DNA from: Patescibacteria group bacterium
GTDB taxonomy: Bacteria > Patescibacteriota > Minisyncoccia > Phycocordibacterales > PALSA-1337
Direction: 5' to 3'
Length of the DNA stretch: 16,806 nt
Assembly (NCBI GenBank): GCA_030917665.1
Contig: JAUPUH010000050.1
Span: 1 to 16,806 of the forward strand
Numbering within the stretch: the stretch's first letter is position 1; each line of letters starts with the position of its first letter. The notes below the pieces were generated by a model, which made no database searches, was not told the origin of the DNA, and saw only the letters and a program-made list of their open reading frames with translations. A program made the translations under genes and the position numbers. Shown in pieces: positions 6,918 to 15,453 of this stretch.

Positions 6918-7005
6918 TAACTTCATCTGATTGAGTTACTCTCGTAATATTGAAGGATTAACAAGGTTTTATTACTAATCCCCGCTAATCCCTTATTTTT
7001 TTTGT
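6918..7005 (+). promoter_or_regulatory. rpoB leader with mutually exclusive pairings and a T-tract before the ATG
   Basis: GTAATA (6944-6949) can pair with TATTAC (6970-6975). GGATTA (6955-6960) can pair with either of two TAATCC copies (6976-6981 and 6986-6991). The two pairings interleave, so they would form a pseudoknot or alternate. A run of eight Ts (6996-7003) lies just before the ATG and no Shine-Dalgarno sequence is present. Whether this regulates rpoB is inference. Confidence 0.35.
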
Positions 7006-10000
7006 ATGCATATCACAAAAAAGTATTTCGGTCGTTTCAAGGAAGCGCTCACGGAGATGCCGAACCTCGTGGAGTCGCAAGTTCAGTCATTCAATATTTT
7101 AATAGAAAAAGGCATCGAGGAAGTCCTCAAGGAATTCTCTCCGATCAAGGACTACGCTGAGAAGAAGTTTGAACTTTCATTTACAAGCTTCGAACTCTCT
7201 CGTCCTAAGTACGATGAGCACTACGCCAAGATCAACAAGCTTTCATACGAAGGCCAGATCAAGGTAAAGGTAAAATTGAAGAACAAGTTGCTTGATGCAA
7301 CAAAAGAGCAGGAAATGTTCCTTGCTGATTTTCCATTGATGACAGATCATGGAACATTCATCATCAACGGTATCGAGCGAGTCATTGCTCCACAGCTTGC
7401 CCGATCATTCGGTATTTTCTTCACTGCGAACGAACTTAAGGGAAAGACGTTCTTCGGTGCGAAGGTTATTCCAGCTCGCGGAGTCTGGATGGAAATTGAG
7501 AGCGATTCTGACGGTACGATATATGCACGTATCGATCGAAAGCGAAAGTTTCCTATCACATCTCTTCTCCGAATCCTCGGAGCCAAGACAAACGAGGATA
7601 TTGCGGCTTTGTTCAAGGGTAATGAGCTCGCACAGAAGGCGATTGAACTTACTCTTGCAAAGGACCATGCAAAATCAGTCGATGACTCATATATAGAGAT
7701 CCACAAGAGGCTTCGAGACGGAGATCTTGCTACAGCAGACAATGCTCGAGAATACATCGGAAGCATCTTTAATGCTGACCGATATGACATCAACCGCGTT
7801 GGACGATTCCGCTTTAACAAGCGATTCGGAAAATCAATGGACGAGAAGGAACTCGAGCGACGAACTATCAATGTCGACGATATTTCAACAATCATCGCTC
7901 ACATCGTAGAGCTCAACAATACTCCAGAAGCAGTCGAGGATGATATCGATCACCTTGGTTCACGACGAGTTCGATATGTAGGAGAACTTCTCCAGCAGAA
8001 GCTCCGAGTCGGTATGACTCAGATGAAGCGAAATATTCAGGATCGAATGTCTACAGTAGAGCCAGATGTTACACTTCCTGTTAACTTCGTATTCCCACGA
8101 CCCCTCCAGGCTCGAATCAAGGAATTCTTCACAACAAACCAGCTCTCACAGTTCATGCAGCAGGAAAACGTGCTTTCAGAGCTCGAGCACTTGAGAACAC
8201 TCACAGCACTCGGTCCCGGAGGTCTTACACGAGAGCGAGCAGGTTTCGAAGTTCGAGACGTGCACCCATCTCACTACGGACGACTTTGCCCAATCCACAC
8301 ACCAGAAGGACCGAACATCGGACTCGTGCTTCGCCTTTCTACGTATGCGCGAATCAATGATTTCGGAATGATCGAAACTCCTTATGCAAAGGTAAAAGGA
8401 GGAAAGATTACGGATGAGATTGTTTACCTTAACGCCCTTGAAGAAGAAAACTTCCGAATCGCTCACGCTGCTATTCCTTACGACAAGTCTGGAAAGATCA
8501 CAGCTGACGAGGTTGAAGTTCGAATCAATGGAAAACCAGGACTTGCAAAGGGAAATGAAGTTGACTATATCGACGTTTCAACAAATCAAGCATTCTCAAT
8601 CGCTACATCTCTTATTCCATTCTTGAACCACGACGATGCGAACCGAGCACTCATGGGATCAAACATGCAGAAGCAGGCAACTCCTTGTCTTATCCCTGAA
8701 GCTCCTCTTGTTGCTACAGGAATTGAGAAGAAGGCAGTCGTCGATACAGGCCGAATCATCCTTGCCCCAGAAGACGGAGAAATCACAGCTGTTGATGCTA
8801 AGAAAGTTGTTTTCACTGGCAAGAAGCACGGAAAGAAAGAATATGACCTTGTTCATTTCTCACGAACGAATGGATTCACAGCTTTCCATCAGCGACCAGT
8901 CGTCAATCTTGGCGATAAGGTGAAGAAGGGAGATGTGCTTGTTGATACATCAACATCAGACGGAGGAGAGATTGCTCTCGGACAGAACATGCTCGTGGCA
9001 TTCATGTCATGGTCTGGAAACAACTACGAGGACGCTATCATTCTTTCAGAACGAGTTGTAAAGAATAGCAAATTCAGCTCAATCCACATTGAAGAATTCG
9101 TCGTTAACGTTCGAGATACAAAGCTCGGTCCTGAAGTCACGACATGTGATATTCCAAACGTCGGAGAAGCTAAGCTCAAGAATCTTGCAGAAGACGGAAT
9201 CGTACGAGTCGGAGCAGAAGTTCGACCAGGAGACATTCTTGTTGGAAAGATTTCACCAAAGGGCGAGACTCAGCTTACACCTGAAGAGCGACTTCTTCGA
9301 TCTATCTTCGGTGAAAAAGCTCGAGACGTTAAGGATACATCAAAGCGAATGGAAGGAGGAAAGCGAGGTCGTGTCATTTCAGTAAAGATCTTCTCACGAG
9401 AGAAGGGCGACAAACTTGAATCTGGAATCATTAAGAAAATTTACATTGAGGTCGCAGAACTTCGAAATGTGTCAGTCGGAGACAAGCTCGCAGGACGACA
9501 CGGAAACAAGGGAGTTATCTCTCGAATTCTCCCAGAAGAGGATATGCCATACATGGAAGATGGAACACCAGTTGATGTTATTTTGACACCGCTTGGAGTG
9601 CCTTCACGTATGAACCTCGGACAGATCCTCGAGCTCCACCTTGGACTCGCAGCAAACACTCTTGGTTACCAGGCTATCGTTCCACCATTTACAGGTGCTA
9701 CAGATGTTGAAATCAAGGAAGAGCTTGTTAAGGCAGGCTTCGATGCAAGCGGAAAGATGAAGCTTCGAGACGGACGAACAGGAGATCATTTTGATCAGCC
9801 AGTCGCTGTCGGATACATGTACATCCTCAAGCTTCACCACATGGTTGAAGACAAGATCCACATGCGATCAATTGGTCCCTACTCTCTCATTACTCAGCAG
9901 CCTCTTGGAGGAAAGGCACAGGGAGGAGGTCAGCGATTTGGAGAAATGGAAGTCTGGGCGTTGCTCGGACACGGAGCAGCTTATACGCTTCGAGAAATCC

Positions 10001-10182
10001 TTACGATCAAGTCAGACGATATTCAGGGACGATCACAGGCATTCGACTCTATTGTTAAGGGTGAACGCTTGAAGCAGCCAAACCTTCCAGCATCATTCAA
10101 CGTACTTCTTAAGTCATTGAGAGGACTTGCACTTGATGTTGAACTTATTAAAAAGGGTCGCTCTGAGGTAGAGACTGAATAA
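7006..10182 (+). CDS. rpoB: RNA polymerase beta subunit
   Basis: Beta subunit of the core RNA polymerase, forming one side of the active-site cleft. The protein is 1058 aa, short compared with 1342 in E. coli and about 1190 in Bacillus, consistent with lack of lineage-specific insertions. The rifampicin-pocket region runs from Q379 to about G406 and continues into GGLTRERAGFEVRDVHPSHY. DKLAGRHGNKG at 826-836 carries the two active-site lysines K827 and K835 (E. coli K1065 and K1073). The C-terminal GGKAQGGGQRFGEMEVWAL block is typical. Several pocket residues differ from rifampicin-sensitive bacteria. The ATG at 7006 is preceded by T-rich sequence with no Shine-Dalgarno. Arg codons are overwhelmingly CGA, especially after about 7700, indicating a highly expressed gene. 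Confidence 0.98.
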   Translation: MHITKKYFGRFKEALTEMPNLVESQVQSFNILIEKGIEEVLKEFSPIKDYAEKKFELSFTSFELSRPKYDEHYAKINKLSYEGQIKVKVKLKNKLLDATKEQEMFLADFPLMTDHGTFIINGIERVIAPQLARSFGIFFTANELKGKTFFGAKVIPARGVWMEIESDSDGTIYARIDRKRKFPITSLLRILGAKTNEDIAALFKGNELAQKAIELTLAKDHAKSVDDSYIEIHKRLRDGDLATADNAREYIGSIFNADRYDINRVGRFRFNKRFGKSMDEKELERRTINVDDISTIIAHIVELNNTPEAVEDDIDHLGSRRVRYVGELLQQKLRVGMTQMKRNIQDRMSTVEPDVTLPVNFVFPRPLQARIKEFFTTNQLSQFMQQENVLSELEHLRTLTALGPGGLTRERAGFEVRDVHPSHYGRLCPIHTPEGPNIGLVLRLSTYARINDFGMIETPYAKVKGGKITDEIVYLNALEEENFRIAHAAIPYDKSGKITADEVEVRINGKPGLAKGNEVDYIDVSTNQAFSIATSLIPFLNHDDANRALMGSNMQKQATPCLIPEAPLVATGIEKKAVVDTGRIILAPEDGEITAVDAKKVVFTGKKHGKKEYDLVHFSRTNGFTAFHQRPVVNLGDKVKKGDVLVDTSTSDGGEIALGQNMLVAFMSWSGNNYEDAIILSERVVKNSKFSSIHIEEFVVNVRDTKLGPEVTTCDIPNVGEAKLKNLAEDGIVRVGAEVRPGDILVGKISPKGETQLTPEERLLRSIFGEKARDVKDTSKRMEGGKRGRVISVKIFSREKGDKLESGIIKKIYIEVAELRNVSVGDKLAGRHGNKGVISRILPEEDMPYMEDGTPVDVILTPLGVPSRMNLGQILELHLGLAANTLGYQAIVPPFTGATDVEIKEELVKAGFDASGKMKLRDGRTGDHFDQPVAVGYMYILKLHHMVEDKIHMRSIGPYSLITQQPLGGKAQGGGQRFGEMEVWALLGHGAAYTLREILTIKSDDIQGRSQAFDSIVKGERLKQPNLPASFNVLLKSLRGLALDVELIKKGRSEVETE

Positions 10183-10192
10183 TAAAACCACT

Positions 10193-11113
10193 ATGAATAT
10201 GAAAAATAATCAAAAAGGTTTTGCAATTCAGCTCGCTATCGCCATCGTCGCAATTCTCGTTATTGGTGCATTGTATTTTTCAGTAAAGAAAGATGCACTC
10301 GCTCCAGCACAGACGACAAGTACTTCGACTAAGCCAGTTGCTTCTACTACGGTTACAACTAATACACCTAAAGTCACAACAACTTCAACTAAGCCAGCTA
10401 TTCCAACAACATATCCACCAGCAGCTACTGTAAATACTTCAGGTGCATCATCTATCGGAATCCTTTCTCCGAACGGAGGAAACTTCTACGAAGTTGATGA
10501 GACAGATATCGGCGCATCTATTCCTGTTACTTTCTCAATCAAGAATGTTAGCGGACTCTCAGTCTACCTTGTTGATTCAGCAGGAAAGTCAGTTGCTTCA
10601 GTTACTGATACGAATCCAGATAAAGAAACATCATTCATTTTCTTCATCAATCAAAATAAGACTGTAAATGTTATTAAGAGTGGGGAGTATAAAATAAAAA
10701 TATGTGATCTTAAGGGCAACATCTGTGACTCAAGCGATAAATCTTTCGTTATCAGATCATTTACTTCAGGTCCTGCAATGATTACTGTTGCCGAACCAGC
10801 TGTAGGTGAGATGTGGAAAATCGGATCACAGCATAAGATTTCATTTACAACAAAGGGTAACATCAAGCCGGAGTACAGGGTTGCTGTTATGATACTTAAC
10901 CCTAAGTTTACTCAACTTGCTACGGTTGCAGCTACTTCAACATCATATCTTTGGACAATTCCAAAAACGATTTGCTGGGAAGGGAACGCTTGCGGTTATC
11001 TAGCGCCAGGTTCATACACTATGAGTGTCCGTCTTTATGATCGAGAGCCTTCCGCAGACATTCCAGCCAAGGCTTTAGACGAGAGTGAGATGAAAATAAC
11101 TATTACTAACTAA
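10193..11113 (+). CDS. Predicted surface protein with KNH-like Ig domains, inserted between rpoB and rpoC
   Basis: Secreted or membrane-anchored protein of unknown role, 306 aa. It starts with a short basic segment and QKGF followed by a hydrophobic stretch (residues 10-30), resembling a pilin-like or signal-anchor N-terminus but without the usual Glu at +5. Residues 38-85 are a Thr/Ser/Pro-rich linker. Two beta-rich modules follow: about 86-188 (opening ILSPNGGNFYEV) and about 196-305 (opening VAEPAVGEMWKIGSQHKISF and containing SYLWTIP). They resemble the Kre9/KNH-like Ig domain common in CPR surface proteins. Four cysteines (171, 178, 261, 267) may form disulphides. It lies 10 bases after rpoB and 4 bases before rpoC with no promoter or terminator seen, so it should be co-transcribed with RNA polymerase. 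An ATG at 10199 is an alternative start. Its Arg codons are mixed (AGA, AGG, CGT, CGA), unlike the flanking genes. Confidence 0.82.
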   Translation: MNMKNNQKGFAIQLAIAIVAILVIGALYFSVKKDALAPAQTTSTSTKPVASTTVTTNTPKVTTTSTKPAIPTTYPPAATVNTSGASSIGILSPNGGNFYEVDETDIGASIPVTFSIKNVSGLSVYLVDSAGKSVASVTDTNPDKETSFIFFINQNKTVNVIKSGEYKIKICDLKGNICDSSDKSFVIRSFTSGPAMITVAEPAVGEMWKIGSQHKISFTTKGNIKPEYRVAVMILNPKFTQLATVAATSTSYLWTIPKTICWEGNACGYLAPGSYTMSVRLYDREPSADIPAKALDESEMKITITN

Positions 11114-11117
11114 CCAT

Positions 11118-14100
11118 ATGACCATGCAAACAAACACAAACAAAAGAATGAATGATCCCCAGGATTTCGATGCAGTGAAGCTCGGTGTGGCTTCCCCTGA
11201 GAAGATCCTCGAATGGTCATTTGGTGAAATTACAAAGCCAGAAACGATCAATTATCGAACGCAGCGTTCTGAAAAGAGCGGACTTTTCGATGAAAAAATC
11301 TTCGGTCCAGATCGAGACTATGAGTGCTACTGTGGAAAGTATCGAGGAATTCGATATAAGGGAATCGTCTGTGAAAAGTGTGGAGTCGAAATCACACGAT
11401 CAATTGTTCGACGAGAGCGAATGGGACACATCGAGCTTGCAACGCCGGTATCTCACATCTGGTTCCTTCGATCAATGCCATCACGAATCGGCCTTGTTCT
11501 CGGAATGACAACATCAGACCTCGAGAAGGTTGTTTACTTCGCTGGATACATCGTTACAAAGATTCATCAGGGTGAAAAGGACTCTTTCCTCAAGGAGCTT
11601 GATTCAGAATTTAAGACAAAGGTAAAAGCAGCTCAAGATGAAAAGACAAAGGAAGCCCTCAAGGAGCTTGTAGTTACAGCTCGAAAGGAAATTGAAAGCC
11701 TCGAGCCAGGATTCGTCATGGATGAAGTCATGTACCACAAGTTCTCAATGAAGTATGGAGCTCTCTTCGAAGCGAACATCGGTGCAGAAGCTATTTTTGA
11801 AATACTTAAGAAGACAGATCTCAACAAGCTTCTCGCAGAACTCGAAGGTGAATTCCAGAAGGCAAGTTCTCTTGAAAAGGAGAAGCTTTCAAAGCGAATC
11901 TCTTTGATCAAATCAATGATTAAATCAGGAACTCGTCCAGAATGGATGTTCCTTACACGAATTCCAGTTATTCCACCAGCATTGCGACCGATGGTTGCTC
12001 TTGATGGAGGACGATACGCGACATCAGACGTCAATGACCTTTACCGACGAGTTATCAACCGAAACAATCGACTTTTGAAACTGAAGGAAATCGATGCTCC
12101 AGATGTTATTCTTCGAAACGAAAAGCGAATCCTTCAGGAAGCAGTTGATGCTCTTATCGATAACTCTATCCGACATGGCGCAGCAACAGGTGCAGCGGCA
12201 ATCCAAGCTCAGAAGCGAGCCCTCAAGTCTCTTTCAGACAACTTGAAGAGCAAGCGAGGACTCTTCCGACAGAACCTTCTCGGAAAGCGAGTAGACTACT
12301 CAGGACGATCAGTTATCGTTGTGGGACCAGAACTTGCACTCGACCAGTGTGGACTTCCAAAGCACATGGCACTTGAACTTTTCCGACCTTTCGTTATCTC
12401 AGGACTTTTAAAGCGAGAACTTGCTTTCAACATCCGAGGCGCAGGACGACTTATCGATGATGGATCAAAAGAAGTTTGGGAAATCCTCGAAGAAGTGATT
12501 AAGGGCAAGTACGTTCTTTTGAACCGAGCCCCTACGCTTCACCGACTTGGTATCCAGGCATTCCGACCTATCCTCATTGAAGGAAACGCTATCCAGGTTC
12601 ACCCACTTGTATGTACAGCTTTCAACGCTGACTTCGACGGAGACCAGATGGCCGTTCACGTTCCACTTGGAGTTGAGGCTCAGCTCGAGGCAAAGGAGAT
12701 CATGGCTTCTGACAAGAACATTCTCAAGCCGGGTAACGGAGATCCTACAGTTGTAGCGAAGCTCCTCGATATCGTACTCGGATGTTTCTGGATTACAAAG
12801 ACAGTTGATGGCGACAAGGGTGAAGGCAAGGTATTCGAAAGCCCTGAAGCTGCTCTTACTGCACATAACTTCGACGTTATTACTTATCGAGCAAAGATCA
12901 AGATACTTCCACCAGAAGATGCTAAGTACAAGCAGTTTGAAGGAAAGCTTTTTGAGACGACAGTCGGACGAATTCTCTTTAATGAGATGCTTCCTTCCGA
13001 TTATCCTTTTATCAACAAGGAAATCGATCGAAAGAAACTTTCAGCTATCATCGACGACTTGATCATCTCTCACGGAATTGAGAAGATTCCTGGTATCCTC
13101 GACGGAATCAAGAAGTTCGGATTCAAGTATGCAACTCACTCTGGAACAACATGGGGAATCGACGACGTTGTTATCCCTGAAGGAAAGAAAGAAGTTATTT
13201 CAAAGGCCAAGGCTCATTCAGAAGAAGTCATGCACCAGTTCGGTGAAGGACTCCTTACTGATGAAGAGCGACTTCGAAAGAATATCGAAATCTGGCACAA
13301 GGCAAAGAACGATGTTGAGAAGCTCATTCCAGGATCACTTGATCGAATGGGATCAGTTTATGACATGGTCAACTCTGGAGCTCGAGGATCATATTCTCAG
13401 ATCACACAGATGGCAGGTATGAAGGGACTTATCGCTTCAACATCTGGAGAGACAATCGAGTTCCCAATTCTTTCTTGTTCAAAGGAAGGACTTACACCGA
13501 TTGAATATTTCATTACAACTCACGGTTCTCGAAAGGGTCTTACCGACACAGCGCTCAACACAGCAAAGGCCGGTTACCTTACTCGAAAGCTCTTCGTTGT
13601 TGCTCAGGATGTTATGGTCAATGAAGACGATTGTGGAACAAAAGAATCTATAACAATAAAGAAACAGACTGCATCAGGTATCAGCATTCCTCTTTCAAAG
13701 AACATTCGAGGACGAGTTCTCGCAGAAGACCTTACAGATACATCTGGAAAAGTTCTCTTCAAGAAGAATCATCTTCTTACGAAGCAGGAAGCAGTTCAGA
13801 TCGAAGACGCTGGCGTTAGCGCAGTTCGAGTGCGATCTCCTCTTTCATGTAAGAGCGTACGAGGTGTGTGCGCGCAGTGTTACGGAGTAGATCTCGGACG
13901 AAACAAGCTCGTTGATCTTGGCGAAGCAGTCGGAACAGTTGCTGGTCAGGCTATCGGAGAACCAGGAACACAGCTTACGATGCGAACATTCCACGCCGGA
14001 GGTACGGCGTCAGTTGGAGGAGACATCACTCAAGGTCTCCCTCGAGTTGAGGAAATCTTCGAAAAGCGACGACCAAAGAATCCAGCAGTGGTTGCTACGG

Positions 14101-14804
14101 TTTCAGGAACAGTCACAGAGGTGAAGGATCTTGGAAAGGAGAAGGTCATCAAGATCATGCCAGAGTTGGAAGATCGAGCGAAGGGAAAGAAGGCAAGCGA
14201 GGTGGAGTATCTCTACAACATCAAGCGTGTCCCTCTCGTGAAGGTTGGAGACAAGGTTGAGAAAGGAGCAATCATTACTGACGGTTCTGCAGATATCGAT
14301 GAGAAGTTCGAATACGCAGGTGCAGAGAAAGCAAAGAACTACGTGATCAGCGAAGTCGGAAAGATTTACGAGCTTCAGGGAGAAACGGTGGCGCGAAAGC
14401 ACATCGAGATTATCGTGAAGCAGATGTTCTCACGACGAAAGGTTACGAGTTCTGGCGACACAAGTCTTGCAGAAGGAACTATCGTAGATGATATGCAGCT
14501 TCAGGAAGAGAATGCGAAGGCAAAGGAAGCGGGAGGATCTCCTGCAAAGGCGGAACAGGTCGTGATGGGTATCACAGAAGTTTCACTTTCTCGAAAGAGC
14601 TTCTTGTCAGCAGCGTCATTCCAGCATACGACTCGAGTGCTTATCAACAGCGCAGTTCGAGGTAGCGAAGATGATCTCATCGGTCTTATGGAAAATGTTA
14701 TCATCGGTCGCCTCATCCCAGCTGGTTCTGGTTTCATGGGAAGCCCGAAGCAGAAGATGATCGAGACAGTGCAGCCTACAGAAGAGGAGTTGAGAGGATA
14801 TTAG
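11118..14804 (+). CDS. rpoC: RNA polymerase beta' subunit
   Basis: Catalytic beta' subunit of RNA polymerase, 1228 aa. The N-terminal zinc site uses C70, C72, C85 and C88 (ECYCGKYRGIRYKGIVCEKC). The active-site motif NADFDGD at 503-509 supplies the three Mg-binding aspartates D505, D507 and D509. A second zinc site appears in DDCGT and CKSVRGVCAQCYG. The trigger-loop and bridge-helix region includes QAIGEPGTQLTMRTFHAGG. The start is the first ATG (11118); an ATG at 11124 is equally possible, and neither has a Shine-Dalgarno sequence. A strong terminator follows 30 bases after the stop, ending the operon. Arg codons are nearly all CGA. Confidence 0.98.
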   Translation: MTMQTNTNKRMNDPQDFDAVKLGVASPEKILEWSFGEITKPETINYRTQRSEKSGLFDEKIFGPDRDYECYCGKYRGIRYKGIVCEKCGVEITRSIVRRERMGHIELATPVSHIWFLRSMPSRIGLVLGMTTSDLEKVVYFAGYIVTKIHQGEKDSFLKELDSEFKTKVKAAQDEKTKEALKELVVTARKEIESLEPGFVMDEVMYHKFSMKYGALFEANIGAEAIFEILKKTDLNKLLAELEGEFQKASSLEKEKLSKRISLIKSMIKSGTRPEWMFLTRIPVIPPALRPMVALDGGRYATSDVNDLYRRVINRNNRLLKLKEIDAPDVILRNEKRILQEAVDALIDNSIRHGAATGAAAIQAQKRALKSLSDNLKSKRGLFRQNLLGKRVDYSGRSVIVVGPELALDQCGLPKHMALELFRPFVISGLLKRELAFNIRGAGRLIDDGSKEVWEILEEVIKGKYVLLNRAPTLHRLGIQAFRPILIEGNAIQVHPLVCTAFNADFDGDQMAVHVPLGVEAQLEAKEIMASDKNILKPGNGDPTVVAKLLDIVLGCFWITKTVDGDKGEGKVFESPEAALTAHNFDVITYRAKIKILPPEDAKYKQFEGKLFETTVGRILFNEMLPSDYPFINKEIDRKKLSAIIDDLIISHGIEKIPGILDGIKKFGFKYATHSGTTWGIDDVVIPEGKKEVISKAKAHSEEVMHQFGEGLLTDEERLRKNIEIWHKAKNDVEKLIPGSLDRMGSVYDMVNSGARGSYSQITQMAGMKGLIASTSGETIEFPILSCSKEGLTPIEYFITTHGSRKGLTDTALNTAKAGYLTRKLFVVAQDVMVNEDDCGTKESITIKKQTASGISIPLSKNIRGRVLAEDLTDTSGKVLFKKNHLLTKQEAVQIEDAGVSAVRVRSPLSCKSVRGVCAQCYGVDLGRNKLVDLGEAVGTVAGQAIGEPGTQLTMRTFHAGGTASVGGDITQGLPRVEEIFEKRRPKNPAVVATVSGTVTEVKDLGKEKVIKIMPELEDRAKGKKASEVEYLYNIKRVPLVKVGDKVEKGAIITDGSADIDEKFEYAGAEKAKNYVISEVGKIYELQGETVARKHIEIIVKQMFSRRKVTSSGDTSLAEGTIVDDMQLQEENAKAKEAGGSPAKAEQVVMGITEVSLSRKSFLSAASFQHTTRVLINSAVRGSEDDLIGLMENVIIGRLIPAGSGFMGSPKQKMIETVQPTEEELRGY

Positions 14805-14834
14805 AAGGGAAGTTAGAAAATTTTATAAAAGCGA

Positions 14835-14863
14835 AAAGAGCCCCAGAAACGGGGTTCTTTTTG
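14835..14863 (+). terminator. Rho-independent terminator of the rpoB-X-rpoC operon
   Basis: AGAGCCCC (14837-14844) pairs with GGGGTTCT (14851-14858) through one G-U pair, with loop AGAAAC, extended by A-T pairs and followed by a T run to 14862. This ends the RNA polymerase operon. The next promoter's -35 begins 5 bases later. Confidence 0.85.
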
Positions 14864-14866
14864 TTA

Positions 14867-14896
14867 TTGACTTTATGTCATAAGTCGTGTTATAAT
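14867..14896 (+). promoter_or_regulatory. Strong extended -10 promoter for the 14994 gene
   Basis: The -35 is TTGACT (14867-14872), the spacer is 18 bases, and the -10 is a perfect TATAAT (14891-14896) with TG at 14888-14889. The predicted start is near 14903. It is among the closest to consensus in the window, together with the 15502 promoter. Confidence 0.75.
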
Positions 14897-14902
14897 ATAT
14901 AA

Positions 14903-14993
14903 TAGTGACGTAAGGAGATAGGTGTGCATCTCTTAAATAAAAACCCCAAGGGCCCCAGGTCCTCGCACATAGTTTGAAAATTGGAGACTAGTT
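14903..14993 (+). promoter_or_regulatory. Structured 5' leader with pseudoknot potential
   Basis: A hairpin pairs 14913-14919 with 14928-14934 (AGGAGAT with ATCTCTT, one G-U). Six bases of its 8-base loop, 14922-14927, can pair with 14965-14970 (GCACAT), across an A-rich and C/G-rich spacer. This is the layout of an H-type pseudoknot. The hairpin overlaps an AAGGAG motif. I do not recognise a known riboswitch class. Confidence 0.35.
14924..14977 (+). CDS. Possible 17-codon leader peptide
   Basis: A GTG at 14924 opens a frame of 17 codons ending at TGA 14975-14977, peptide MHLLNKNPKGPRSSHIV. It is preceded by AAGGAG (14912-14917) at a 6-base spacing, the best Shine-Dalgarno in the window. It ends 16 bases before the downstream ATG and 5 bases before that gene's own GGAG, so its translation could affect initiation there. 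The AAGGAG lies inside a hairpin. The frame is short, starts with GTG and may be chance. Confidence 0.3.
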   Translation: MHLLNKNPKGPRSSHIV

Positions 14994-15428
14994 ATGAAAA
15001 AAGGATTGTTAACTCTTGCAGTCGTAATCGTGACCTTTCTTCTGATGTTTGGTATCGTTGTATCAATGCGACCATGTCCGGTAGAGATCGGGAAGGTTGT
15101 GAAAAACGCCAACGGTGAGTATGAATTCAAGATGGATTGGATGGCGAGCACTGATCACAAACTTCCGATGTTTGTTCTGGACTACGACGCTACGAATCAA
15201 CCCATGTGGGGATTCGTCCTGTTGGATAATACCAATGACATCGCGTATGTTATTAACCTCGGGTTCAAGCCCGTGGCCTACGGCAACTTCATGGATATGA
15301 AGTATACCGGACTTCGGATGCACCCGATTTGGTCTGACGAGGGATTTATTGATCCGGTCGGTAGGGCCAAGGTTGATGGCGTACCGAAGACATTCTATAT
15401 TCCGGTCTGGCTCGATAAACGTTCATAA
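14994..15428 (+). CDS. Small exported or membrane-anchored protein, family unknown
   Basis: A 144-aa protein I do not recognise. It begins MKKGLLTLAVVIVTFLLMFG, a basic N-terminus and a hydrophobic segment to about residue 24, so it is probably a signal anchor with the rest outside the membrane. The exported part is rich in aromatic residues and Asp (FVLDYDATNQPMWGFVLLD), has one Cys (residue 28) just after the membrane segment, and looks like a compact beta-rich domain. No lipobox is clear. GGAG (14983-14986) lies 7 bases before the ATG, a canonical Shine-Dalgarno. It has its own strong promoter, a structured leader and its own terminator, so it is monocistronic. Arg codons (CGA, CGG, AGG, CGT) differ from the CGA-dominated rpoC next door. 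Confidence 0.75.
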   Translation: MKKGLLTLAVVIVTFLLMFGIVVSMRPCPVEIGKVVKNANGEYEFKMDWMASTDHKLPMFVLDYDATNQPMWGFVLLDNTNDIAYVINLGFKPVAYGNFMDMKYTGLRMHPIWSDEGFIDPVGRAKVDGVPKTFYIPVWLDKRS

Positions 15429-15453
15429 GACCTGACACTTCAATTTTTCAGGC

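Noticed and set aside
12465..12866. Long antisense open frame within rpoC, and similar ones inside rpoB, rnr and dnaG
   Set aside because: They lie opposite strongly conserved genes, have no recognisable domains or start signals, and are expected from the codon bias of the real genes.
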